Below, in pieces: positions 42,281 through 49,658 of a stretch of 49,658 bases of DNA. Positions within the stretch are counted from its first letter, which is position 1. The number at the start of each line of letters is the position of its first letter. The translations under genes were made by a program, and so were the position numbers. The DNA comes from Oceanicola sp. 22II-s10i (GTDB lineage Bacteria > Pseudomonadota > Alphaproteobacteria > Rhodobacterales > Rhodobacteraceae), in assembly GCF_002210105.1 (NCBI RefSeq), contig NZ_AQQU01000016.1, positions 1 to 49,658 on the forward strand, given 5' to 3'. The notes under the pieces were generated by a model. The model did not search any database and had not been told where the DNA came from. It saw only the letters and a list, made by a program, of their open reading frames with translations.

Positions 42281-42676
42281 TCAGGTGAATGGATTCACGA
42301 CGTGTAACTGATTTTCGACCAGCAATCCGTCGTGCATATCTTCGCTCCACAACGTCGTGCATCCAGCAATAAGAGCGGCCGACACAATCATCGCGTCATA
42401 GACCGAAAGCTGGTATTTTTCTGCCAACGCTCGGCCCACAAGATGGGTTTGCACGGACAGGTCCTCGACTGGACACAAGGATTGGACCCCTGCGAGAAAA
42501 GCGCCGGTCTCCTCCCAACTGAGACCGGCTTTCCTCCGGCAATTGACCATCGCTTCGTTCAGGACCTGCACACTGATCCGCGGCCCTTGCCCCAAGATGT
42601 CTTCCGCCCGATCCGCCTTTGGGCCGTCGTCAAGAAGGTAAAGGACGACATTTGTATCCGCGAATTCAGCGTTCAT
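42281..42676 (-). CDS. PIN-domain toxin (VapC-like)
   Basis: 131 residues with acidic PIN residues in FADTNVVLYLLDDG (Asp), LNEAMVN (Glu), YDAMIVSAAL (Asp) and LWSEDMHDGL. A presumed ribonuclease toxin. Its ATG at 42676 overlaps the antitoxin gene by 11 bp. It stabilises the plasmid by post-segregational killing. Confidence 0.92.
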   Translation of the reverse strand: MNAEFADTNVVLYLLDDGPKADRAEDILGQGPRISVQVLNEAMVNCRRKAGLSWEETGAFLAGVQSLCPVEDLSVQTHLVGRALAEKYQLSVYDAMIVSAALIAGCTTLWSEDMHDGLLVENQLHVVNPFT

Positions 42677-42893
42677 GCGCAACGTCGCGGCTCAGGCGTG
42701 CGTCCTTGGATAGCTTTCCGCGAAACCGCCTTAGCCCTTGCAGGACTTCATCGGCGCGAGGTTGGCGCTGGACGAGCAAAGTACCGTCGTCCTTTATCAG
42801 ATCGATTTGGTCACCTTCTTTGAGGCCTAGTTCGCGCACAAGATCGGCAGGCAGCCGGACTGCGAGCGAATTCCCCCATTTTGCAACTTGCAT
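42666..42893 (-). CDS. AbrB/MazE-type antitoxin
   Basis: 75 residues: MQVAKWGNSLAVRLPADLV is the swapped-hairpin AbrB DNA-binding fold, followed by a C-terminal arm that would bind the PIN toxin. The start at 42893 is chosen for the domain; the open frame extends further upstream across the operator. Confidence 0.92.
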   Translation of the reverse strand: MQVAKWGNSLAVRLPADLVRELGLKEGDQIDLIKDDGTLLVQRQPRADEVLQGLRRFRGKLSKDARLSRDVAHER

Positions 42894-42912
42894 GTTGTCG
42901 TTCCTCCAGCTG

Positions 42913-42936
42913 GATATACGATCATATATGTATATC
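42913..42936. promoter_or_regulatory. Palindromic operator of the toxin-antitoxin pair
   Basis: GATATAC (42913-42919) and GTATATC (42930-42936) form a perfect 7-bp inverted repeat around an A+T-rich centre, 20 bp upstream of the antitoxin start. Expected autoregulatory site. Confidence 0.6.
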
Positions 42937-43129
42937 ATCCTGCCGCAATTGCCAAGATCAGCATGCGACGACGACGGCGAACGGGCTTGTGTTTCGACGG
43001 TGAGCTCACACAAGATGTGGAAAAAACTTGCGCGAATCCGACTCTTACGGCAATAGTCACGGAAACGAGGCAAAAAACGTCAATAACCGTGAACACGCCG
43101 AAGATGCGTAGCGCGGATGGAGAGGGCAG

Positions 43130-44317
43130 ATGAACAAGACTTTCGTGCACCAGGACCTGAACGCGGTCATCCGCCAGCATTCTGAGTGGCTGGCCAACCA
43201 GTTGCATTCACAACGCGAGAGCCTGTTTCCCCCTGACGCCACAAAGGAAATGCGCAAATTCACCTCCGGCGAGGCGGCAGCGCTTCTTGGTGTGAACGAT
43301 TCATACCTGCGCAAAATCAACCTTGATGGCAAGGGCCCTTCGCCTGAACTGACGGCCGGCAATCGTCGCCTGTATTCCGCGCAGGACATTCAGGCCCTGC
43401 GTGTCCTGCTGGAAAAGACCGCGCGCAAGCCTGGAGACTATATCCCCGGACGGCGTGACGGCGATCACCTGCAAGTCATCGGTGTGATGAACTTCAAGGG
43501 TGGATCGGGCAAAACGACGACTTCGGCACACCTTGCACAACGGCTGGCCTTGCGCGGTTATCGCGTCCTGGGCATTGATCTTGATCCGCAGGCCTCATTC
43601 ACGGCGTTACATGGCGTACAGCCCGAATTCGATCTGACAGATGGCGGCACGCTCTATGACGCGATCCGCTATGACGACCCAGACCCGATCCGCGCTGTCA
43701 TCCGCAAGACCTATATCCCGAACCTCGACCTGATCCCGGGCAATCTGGAACTGATGGAGTTCGAACACGAAACGCCGCGTGCTCTTTCACAAGGCAACGC
43801 AGGCCTGTTCTTTTTCCGCGTGAAAGAGGCGTTGGCGCAGGTTGACGGCGATTACGACGTTGTGGTCATCGACTGCCCGCCGCAACTGGGCTTTCTCACC
43901 ATGTCCGCACTTTCTGCCGCCACCGGCGTGCTGGTCACAATTCATCCGGAAATGCTCGACGTGATGTCGATGTCGCAATTTCTGCGCATGACGGCTGATC
44001 TGATGGACGTGATCGCCGAAAGCGGTGCGGACATGTCCCACGACTGGATGCGCTATGCGCTGACACGCTATGAACCTCAGGATGCACCACAAAACCGGAT
44101 CGTCGCCTTTCTGCGCACCATGTATGGCGATGCGGTGCTCAACTCGCCAATGCTCAAATCCACGGCGATCTCCGACGCAGGTCTGACAAAGCAAACCCTA
44201 TACGAAGTAGAGCGGAGCGCCTTTACCCGCACGACCTACGATCGCGCCCTTGAAAGCCTGAACGCGCTGAACGACGAAGTCTCTGATCTTATTCAGAAAA
44301 CGTGGGGGCGGTCATGA
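43130..44317 (+). CDS. repA: RepA, ParA-type partition ATPase of the repABC operon
   Basis: 395 residues. An N-terminal DNA-binding segment (about 43-100) precedes a ParA domain with Walker A FKGGSGKTTTS (122-132), DLDPQAS and VVIDCPP. It partitions the plasmid and represses the operon. The start follows AGAGGGCAG. repB starts within its stop codon (ATGA). Confidence 0.97.
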   Translation: MNKTFVHQDLNAVIRQHSEWLANQLHSQRESLFPPDATKEMRKFTSGEAAALLGVNDSYLRKINLDGKGPSPELTAGNRRLYSAQDIQALRVLLEKTARKPGDYIPGRRDGDHLQVIGVMNFKGGSGKTTTSAHLAQRLALRGYRVLGIDLDPQASFTALHGVQPEFDLTDGGTLYDAIRYDDPDPIRAVIRKTYIPNLDLIPGNLELMEFEHETPRALSQGNAGLFFFRVKEALAQVDGDYDVVVIDCPPQLGFLTMSALSAATGVLVTIHPEMLDVMSMSQFLRMTADLMDVIAESGADMSHDWMRYALTRYEPQDAPQNRIVAFLRTMYGDAVLNSPMLKSTAISDAGLTKQTLYEVERSAFTRTTYDRALESLNALNDEVSDLIQKTWGRS

Positions 44318-45330
44318 CGAGTGGCAAGAAAAAACGCATGTCGATGCTCGATAATCTCGCGGCAGCCGGTGGCCCGGGCCCTACCCCTCAGGCTGGCGCC
44401 GTAACCCCTATGATGACGTCCAACCGCGCCCTGCGCTCGGCCCGTGATGCGGTCGATTCACATCATGTCTGGGAACTCGACCCGGCCAGTATCGTCGACG
44501 ACCGAATGGCCGACCGGCTTGATCCGGCGGATGTGCATGATCTGCGCGCCGCAATCGAGGCGAATGGTCAGACCGTACCAATTCTTGTGCGCCGGCACCC
44601 GTCAGAGACGGACCGCTATCTGCTCGTCTATGGTCGCCGCCGGCTCGAGGCGATCCGCCAGTCCGACAAGGTCGCCAAGGTGCGCGCACTGGTCGCGAAT
44701 CTGGATGATGACAGCGCTCTGCGTGCGCAGATTTCCGAAAACATGGCGCGCCGCGATTTATCCTTCATTGAAAAGGCGATTTTTGCGCAAGAACTCGTAT
44801 CGTCGGGCTTTGGAAATCAATCACAGGTTGCAGAAATTCTGACTGTGACCAAATCTTCGGTGTCCATGGCCATCGCCATCGCCGACATGGTCGGTACAGA
44901 CCTCATCCGCGCCATCGGTGCTGCACACGGCATCGGCCGACCCCGGTGGGAGGCCATGGGCCGTGCCATCGCGGACAAGGGCCTGGATCGGGGCAGCCTG
45001 ATCCGCCTTGCTGAGGAAACCCATGGCAAGGCCGATGTGGCCATGGTGATTGATGCCGCACCTGCGACCGACGACCCCTCTGTGCAGGCGTTCGAAGCTG
45101 TGTCGAAGGTTGTCACAAGGTTAGTCAAACCGGCCAAGGCCCCCTCCCCTTCTGCTGCATCCAGTCAGCCTCTCAGGATTGGGGGCAAACGTGGCGGCAC
45201 GCTCAAACGCACCGCCAAAGGGATCTCTATCGAGTTGCAGAATAGTAAGTTTGCCGACTGGGTAGAGTCTGAAGCCGATGATTTGATTGAAGAACTTCAC
45301 GAACGCTGGAAGCAGCGTTCAGAAGGCTGA
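44314..45330 (+). CDS. repB: RepB, ParB-type partition protein
   Basis: 338 residues with the ParB nuclease-like domain (VPILVRRHP, YLLVYGRRRLEA, ENMARRDLSFIEKA) and a central helix-turn-helix (SQVAEILTVTKSSVSM). It binds the parS palindromes downstream of repC. The ATG at 44314 overlaps the repA stop; a GTG at 44302 is in frame but less likely. Confidence 0.97.
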   Translation: MTSGKKKRMSMLDNLAAAGGPGPTPQAGAVTPMMTSNRALRSARDAVDSHHVWELDPASIVDDRMADRLDPADVHDLRAAIEANGQTVPILVRRHPSETDRYLLVYGRRRLEAIRQSDKVAKVRALVANLDDDSALRAQISENMARRDLSFIEKAIFAQELVSSGFGNQSQVAEILTVTKSSVSMAIAIADMVGTDLIRAIGAAHGIGRPRWEAMGRAIADKGLDRGSLIRLAEETHGKADVAMVIDAAPATDDPSVQAFEAVSKVVTRLVKPAKAPSPSAASSQPLRIGGKRGGTLKRTAKGISIELQNSKFADWVESEADDLIEELHERWKQRSEG

Positions 45331-45370
45331 GGAAGAGCAGAAACCAAAAACAGGAGGCACGAAAAAGCCA

Positions 45371-45423
45371 AAGAAAAGGTCCCGCAAAGCGACCGCCCTA
45401 CGAGACCCTGACTTGTTCTTAGC
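45371..45423 (-). ncRNA. incA: Counter-transcribed antisense RNA (incA) between repB and repC
   Basis: On the minus strand a promoter with -35 TTGCGA (45458-45453), 17-bp spacer and -10 TAACTT (45435-45430) is followed by a transcript of about 50 nt ending in a hairpin GGTCTCG / CGGGACC (45407-45401 and 45384-45378) with a T-rich tail (45377-45371). Position and structure match the antisense RNA that limits repC expression in repABC plasmids. Confidence 0.85.
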
Positions 45424-45507
45424 ACTCTCAAGTTAGTCTCGGACGCCGTTTTTCGCAAGTCTTAAGTGATTCGCGGACCGTGATTTCTTTGTCTTCGTGA
45501 ATGTAAA

Positions 45508-46728
45508 ATGGACTACACCCCCGTAACGCCTTTCAGGCGACCCATAAATGCTGCCATTCTGCACTATCAGGCAGCGGCACAACAGGACCTCCCGCCTTCC
45601 GGCGTCAACAAATGGGAAGCACTTCGCGAACTCGCCGCTGCCCGTATCGCCTTCGGCTTGTCCGACCGTGATTTGAGCGTGCTTCAGGCATTGGTCAGTT
45701 TCCATCAGGCCACGATCGTTGGCGGGAACCATAGTGAAACTGTCGTGCATCCGTCCAACAAGGCTATTTGTGAGCGCCTGAACGGCATGCCCTGCTCGAC
45801 CATGCGGCGGCATCTGGCGAACCTGGTGCAAACCGGTTTCGTCGTGCGTCGCGACAGTCCCAATGGCAAGCGTTACGCGCGCCGGTATGGCGACGAAAAG
45901 ATCGCTTTCGGCTTCGATCTGGCCCCCCTCGCCCAACGCTTCGTCGAAGTGTGCGAAGCCGCAGAGGCTGTCCGTGCTGCTGAGGAGCGCTACAAGCGGC
46001 TTAGATCCACAGTAAGCCTCATGCGCCGTGATCTAGCGGGTCTCGTCGACTACGGCCGTTCTCTGCGCCCTGACCGAGCCATCTGGGACCAGGCGTCTGA
46101 CCTATGCGTCCTGACGGCGCGTGACCTTCGCCGCAAGCTCGACTTTGCAGAGTTGCAGCAGATTGAGTCTGCGTTGTCCGAAGCCCTCAACGCCATTAGG
46201 GACCTGTTGGAACCAGTGCGGTCACAAGATATGAGCACCAATGAAGTCACAAATGAGCAGCACTATCAGAATTCAAATAAAGACTCTTATGATTTTGAAC
46301 CACGCTTAGAAAAAGCGCAGGACGAGGGCCGCGTCTCCGATCCGGCGTCAGCACTGGTTGCAGAGGGTAGGACTGATGAGCCTGTCTCAGTCGACAACAA
46401 TCTACCTAGAATACCCCTCGGTCTCGTTTTGGCCGCTTGCTCTGAATACCGAATTTATGCTGAACGACCTGTGCGCCACTGGCATGATCTAGTAAGGGTT
46501 GCCGATGTAATAAGACCTATGATGGGCGTCTCTCCCTCAGCGTGGGATGAGGCCAAACAGTACATGGGTCCGGAAGAGGCATCGGTGGTCATCTTGGCAA
46601 TGTTGGAACGCTTCGGCGACATCCGGTCGCCTGGTGGGTATTTGCGGTCGCTGTCTGCAAAGGCTGCGCTCGGTGAATTCTCCTGTGGTCCCATGATCAT
46701 GGCCCTTATGAGAAAGGACGCTGCATGA
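45508..46728 (+). CDS. repC: RepC, replication initiator
   Basis: 406 residues; N-terminal winged-helix region (SNKAICERLNGMPCSTMRRHLANLVQTGFVVR), central coiled part and a C-terminal conserved domain (HDLVRVADVIRPMMGVSPSAWDEA). It initiates replication at an origin inside its own gene. Translation is controlled by the antisense RNA upstream. Confidence 0.97.
   Translation: MDYTPVTPFRRPINAAILHYQAAAQQDLPPSGVNKWEALRELAAARIAFGLSDRDLSVLQALVSFHQATIVGGNHSETVVHPSNKAICERLNGMPCSTMRRHLANLVQTGFVVRRDSPNGKRYARRYGDEKIAFGFDLAPLAQRFVEVCEAAEAVRAAEERYKRLRSTVSLMRRDLAGLVDYGRSLRPDRAIWDQASDLCVLTARDLRRKLDFAELQQIESALSEALNAIRDLLEPVRSQDMSTNEVTNEQHYQNSNKDSYDFEPRLEKAQDEGRVSDPASALVAEGRTDEPVSVDNNLPRIPLGLVLAACSEYRIYAERPVRHWHDLVRVADVIRPMMGVSPSAWDEAKQYMGPEEASVVILAMLERFGDIRSPGGYLRSLSAKAALGEFSCGPMIMALMRKDAA
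46236..46303. other. oriV: A+T-rich segment within repC, probable oriV
   Basis: This 68-bp stretch is markedly richer in A and T than the rest of repC and encodes a low-complexity linker (NEVTNEQHYQNSNKDSYDF). In repABC plasmids the origin lies in such a region of repC. Confidence 0.5.
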
Positions 46729-46731
46729 AAA

Positions 46732-46747
46732 GTTCACAGCTGTGAAC
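46732..46747. promoter_or_regulatory. parS: parS centromere-like site 1
   Basis: Perfect 16-bp palindrome GTTCACAGCTGTGAAC, fitting the repABC parS pattern (GTT, central GC, AAC). It starts 4 bp after the repC stop. Confidence 0.88.
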
Positions 46748-46776
46748 TGCGTCTTGTTTCGTCGCGCAGAAGAAAG

Positions 46777-46792
46777 GTTCACAGCTGTGAAC
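46777..46792. promoter_or_regulatory. parS: parS centromere-like site 2
   Basis: An identical copy of the 16-bp palindrome, 45 bp from the first (start to start). Paired parS sites near repC allow RepB loading. Confidence 0.88.
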
Positions 46793-46864
46793 TCATTGCT
46801 TAGGGGATCCGTCCACTTTCTCCCTTGGGGGCGCTTTCCTGCGCAGAGCGCGGACTAACGAAAA

Positions 46865-48067
46865 TCACACAGTCAGGTCACCATCTCCAAAGAGGTTTGG
46901 AAAGAGCCGCTCTCGATAATCCAACGGAAACGCCAACCGAACCGGCGTCTTCGGCGAGGCGGACGTCATGTATCCGGCGGCGGTCAGTTTACTCAGCGTG
47001 TTGCGAGCAGTACGCTCGGACGTCTTGAGCACAATCTGCGCATCGCCTCGTTCCAGTGCCCCATGCCGAAGAACCGCCGAGATTAGTTCCGGCGCTCGCT
47101 TGTCATCGATGGTATCTGCAACAAGACGACGATACCGTTGGTCAAGTCCGCCGAGATCGAACAATCTTGCTGAGAAGGTGATCTGGTCGAGCGTCACCTT
47201 TAGGAACCATTCACTAAACGTCTTCAGTGCCGCTTCTGACAGGTTCCCCCGTCCGTCGCGGTCCCCGCGGCGTGGACTGTCGGCCAGATCCATCATCCGT
47301 TTGTACTCGCCCCGATCGGTTAGCCCGCGGGCCAGCCCTCGTGATACGGACCAGAGTCCTTGGCCACCAATCCCCGCTGTGAGGGCCATGGCATGAGACA
47401 TCAGTCTGCTGACACGGCCGTTACCATCCGGGAAAGGGTGGATGTAGTTGAGCCGGTGATGCGCAGAGGCGATCGCGATGATCCGTCCGCTCGAAGACCG
47501 CGCCGCAATCTGAAATCGTTTGTCGAAATGGTCCATGAATGCCGCGACGCGCGACGATGAAGGAGGTAGGTGGCGCCCGACCGCAACTTCCCGATCGTCA
47601 TCCTGGCGCATGCGTCCCGGAACGATGGGCTCTTGTGTGCCTTCGGGTTGTTCGATGACCCGAAACTCATCCGGCATCTCGTCGTAGAAGCTCTTATGGA
47701 CCCAAGTCAGGAATTCGACGGATGTGGGGCGGGGCAGGGTGCCCTTGCGATACATCTCGTCGATGGCCCGTTGAACGATGACGTGCGCCCGGGCCTCAAG
47801 GGCGAGGGGACGGGTTTCTTCCTCAAGCTCGGCCCCAGCCAGCGCCCTTTCGATGTCGCGGGGGCGCGTGTTGTGTCCTTCGATCAGGTTGGAGTAGTAG
47901 CAGTTCATCACACGGACGAGATCGGCAAGTTCGGCTGCGCTGTCAGGATGCAACCCTTGTCCCAGCCCGGTGGCTTCCCTCTGGATGTCGACCGAAAGGT
48001 CTGCCAGTTCTGTAGGAATATGCTCCTCGAAGAAGCAGGGTTCGATCCTGGCGGGTGTCTCCAGCAT
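46865..48067 (-). CDS. Fic-domain protein with built-in inhibitory motif
   Basis: 400 residues. The N-terminal inhibitory helix has SNLIEG (59-64), matching (S/T)xxxE(G/N). The Fic core has HPFPDGNGR at 210-218, the full catalytic signature for AMP transfer. A C-terminal winged helix (about 340-375) suggests DNA binding or autoregulation. It faces the parS sites. Target unknown; in-protein inhibition means no separate antitoxin is needed. Confidence 0.93.
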   Translation of the reverse strand: MLETPARIEPCFFEEHIPTELADLSVDIQREATGLGQGLHPDSAAELADLVRVMNCYYSNLIEGHNTRPRDIERALAGAELEEETRPLALEARAHVIVQRAIDEMYRKGTLPRPTSVEFLTWVHKSFYDEMPDEFRVIEQPEGTQEPIVPGRMRQDDDREVAVGRHLPPSSSRVAAFMDHFDKRFQIAARSSSGRIIAIASAHHRLNYIHPFPDGNGRVSRLMSHAMALTAGIGGQGLWSVSRGLARGLTDRGEYKRMMDLADSPRRGDRDGRGNLSEAALKTFSEWFLKVTLDQITFSARLFDLGGLDQRYRRLVADTIDDKRAPELISAVLRHGALERGDAQIVLKTSERTARNTLSKLTAAGYMTSASPKTPVRLAFPLDYRERLFPNLFGDGDLTV

Positions 48068-48136
48068 TTTTGCCGATCTTCCATGTTTTCAAAGTAATTG
48101 AAAAATAAACACATTTCGTACTTTCAAGCAAGGTTT

Positions 48137-48175
48137 TGCCGATATGCGTTGCCGATCTTGCCTGCCGATCTGGAA
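48137..48175. repeat. Three tandem 13-bp TGCCGAT units
   Basis: TGCCGAT begins at 48137, 48150 and 48163, exactly 13 bp apart, with a fourth copy at 48071. They lie in the 293-bp gene-free region (48068-48360) between the Fic and unknown genes, which otherwise holds nothing I can identify. Confidence 0.5.
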
Positions 48176-48360
48176 TTGCTGCATGAAATCAATGGCTTCG
48201 GCAGAAGGGCCGGGCTTTTCGGTTTTGTTGTGTGCCCAAAGGGGCCGAAAAAAGTAAAAGTGTTCTTCGGGTTTTGTGACTGACGGATGAGGGCCTTTGG
48301 GGTCCCTCAGATGGGTCCGGGCCGGGTTCCGGTCTGCCGTTCCTGATGAAGGGCATTCCC

Positions 48361-48831
48361 ATGCAAACAGGTGTCTTGCGCGTGTTGCGCGCGACCGCTG
48401 CCTCGTGGTGGCGACACAAGGAACTACGCCGAACCGGCCAGACGGGGCAGGCACAACGGCTCGAGCGCGAGACCGTCCTGCGTGATCTCGGCTATCTCAG
48501 GCAAGCGGCAGCATTGCCACACGCGCATGCGATTTGCGGAGAGGGTGGGACATTCATCCATCTTGGTTGGACCACCGTTTCAACCTTCGCGCCGATTGAG
48601 CGCTTTCCCTTGGCCACTCTTGCGGTCGCACGAGGGACGCCCTTCATCGATATCCGACCTGTCACCGATGTCATCGCCATCGCGAACCTGCCGCGGGTGG
48701 CGCGGGACGGATCGGTCGACCCTGAACCCTGGGGCCCCGGCAGTTCTGTATCGCTGCTCACCTACATCGACATGGTCGAAGGGCTCGGCGCGAGGATCCT
48801 CAACGATCCGCGGTCCCATCAGACAGCCTGA
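48361..48831 (+). CDS. Unknown plasmid protein upstream of ardC
   Basis: 156 residues from Met at 48361, which has an AAGGG site at good spacing (an in-frame Met at 48346 overlaps that site). It has a basic N-terminus (RHKELRRTG), then a compact region with HLGWTTVSTFAPIERFPLATLA and a C-terminal GLGARILNDP. No signal peptide or membrane segment and no family recognised. It lies 40 bp ahead of the ArdC gene. Confidence 0.7.
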   Translation: MQTGVLRVLRATAASWWRHKELRRTGQTGQAQRLERETVLRDLGYLRQAAALPHAHAICGEGGTFIHLGWTTVSTFAPIERFPLATLAVARGTPFIDIRPVTDVIAIANLPRVARDGSVDPEPWGPGSSVSLLTYIDMVEGLGARILNDPRSHQTA

Positions 48832-48871
48832 TCACCACTTACTCTCACCAAAACTCGAAAGGACGCCAACC

Positions 48872-49612
48872 ATGGCCCGATCCCGCACGCCCAAATTCGA
48901 TGCCTCCGAGGCCATCACAAACGAAATCATCCGCATCATCGAGCGCGGCGTCCTGCCGTGGCGCAAGCCCTGGACCGCAGGTGGCAGCTCTCGCCCCTTG
49001 CGCGTGGGCGGTGAGCCCTACCAAGGGGTGAACAACTTTCTGCTGACGATGCGGACCGTGATGGCGGGCCACAGCTCTCCTTTCTGGATGACGTTGCCGC
49101 AGGCCAATGCCTTGGACGCAAAGGTTCGCAAGGGCGAGAAGTCCTCTGTCGTCGTTTATTACGGTCAAAGCCGGAGGGACGCGGGCGGCGATGAGCATGA
49201 CCGCAGCGACGGGAATGATCACTCCGAGGAAGCCCGTATCTTCCGCTTCCAGAAATCCTACCGCGTGTTCAATGCCTGCCAGATCGAGGGTCTGCCCGAG
49301 AGCTTCTTCCCCGACCCGGAGCTAACGCCCGAGCATCCTCCGTCCGAGCCCATCCCGCACATGCAGGCGTTTTTCGATGCCATCGACATCACCACCGTCT
49401 TCACGGGCACGGAGGCGTACTATTTGCCGCCCGTGGACAAGGTCTACATGCCGTCCATCACGCGGTTCCAGGATCCGCGTAATTTCTACGGGGTCTGGGC
49501 GCATGAGCTGGCCCATGCCACGAAGGCCCCCCATCGACTGAACCGTGATTTCGGGTTCTCGAAGTTTGGCAACACGTCCTATGCGCGCGAGGAGATCGTC
49601 GCGTTATCTTGA
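48872..49612 (+). CDS. ardC: ArdC-type antirestriction protein, C-terminally truncated
   Basis: 246 residues. The N-terminal single-stranded-DNA-binding domain (DASEAITNEIIRIIERG, PWRKPW, GVNNFLL) is followed by a metalloprotease-like domain with HELAH (211-215). Full-length relatives continue after YAREE(I/L)VAE for roughly 50-60 residues; here the frame turns to LS and stops, so the end is probably replaced. The last 46 bp of the window hold nothing identifiable. ArdC protects incoming plasmid DNA. Confidence 0.88.
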   Translation: MARSRTPKFDASEAITNEIIRIIERGVLPWRKPWTAGGSSRPLRVGGEPYQGVNNFLLTMRTVMAGHSSPFWMTLPQANALDAKVRKGEKSSVVVYYGQSRRDAGGDEHDRSDGNDHSEEARIFRFQKSYRVFNACQIEGLPESFFPDPELTPEHPPSEPIPHMQAFFDAIDITTVFTGTEAYYLPPVDKVYMPSITRFQDPRNFYGVWAHELAHATKAPHRLNRDFGFSKFGNTSYAREEIVALS

Positions 49613-49658
49613 CAGTCTGCACCGCATGCCACCTTGCCGTAGGATGGGTGACAGGCGT

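Overview
The window is a heavy-metal resistance island joined to the replication and partition region of a repABC plasmid. repABC replicons are restricted to Alphaproteobacteria. The high G+C content, the Tat-exported copper oxidases, the CueR and PbrR/CadR-type circuits and the protein families all suggest a Rhodobacterales host; no ribosomal or species marker is present. No tRNA, rRNA or CRISPR array was seen.

Layout. 1-60: probable end of an IS21-type element. 135-10541: copper block under CueR-type promoters. It holds a YHS-domain CopA ATPase, a leftward export/oxidation operon (Cys/His-rich exported protein, small lipoprotein, TolC-like protein, multicopper oxidase, cupredoxin-CusF fusion), copZ, a second copA with two HMA domains, and cueR. 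10665-12324: DUF305 protein and a glutaredoxin-like/MauE membrane fusion. 12425-15708: leftward operon of a transglutaminase-like protein, a CDF exporter, a broken SCO gene, an unknown membrane protein and CcdA. 15799-17045: short CDF-like protein and a PbrR/CadR/ZntR-type MerR regulator. 17081-27693: a compact 13-gene rightward operon (SCO, DsbB, DsbA, PCu(A)C, SCO, M23 peptidase, DUF411, ZIP, LspA, Lnt, small membrane protein, degenerate penicillin acylase, CtaG). 27913-32440: two L,D-transpeptidases, a Zn/Cd/Pb P-type ATPase, a zinc-ribbon protein and a small lipoprotein. 32732-36613: leftward operon of a small Cys-rich exported protein, Tat multicopper oxidase, beta-propeller protein, DUF411 and cytochrome c. 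36738-39693: MntR-like regulator diverging from a multicopper oxidase and a ZIP fusion protein. 40021-49612: plasmid backbone with a helix-turn-helix protein, serine recombinase, AbrB/PIN toxin-antitoxin pair, repA-repB-antisense RNA-repC, two parS palindromes, Fic protein, an unknown protein and a truncated ArdC.

How the genes work together. Copper is handled by CueR-type circuits (cytoplasmic export by two CopA pumps, chaperoning by CopZ, periplasmic oxidation and binding). A second circuit uses the PbrR/CadR-type regulator: four near-identical operator-promoters with 19-bp spacers precede the Zn/Cd/Pb ATPase, an L,D-transpeptidase, the transglutaminase/CDF/CcdA operon and the 13-gene operon. 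This implies that divalent-metal stress induces not only efflux but also copper-centre assembly (SCO, PCu(A)C, CtaG), disulfide chemistry, lipoprotein maturation (LspA, Lnt) and peptidoglycan enzymes. A third, probably MntR-controlled unit pairs a secreted oxidase with a ZIP permease, reminiscent in logic of ferroxidase-permease uptake pairs. The regulatory links are inferred from operator sequence, not measured.
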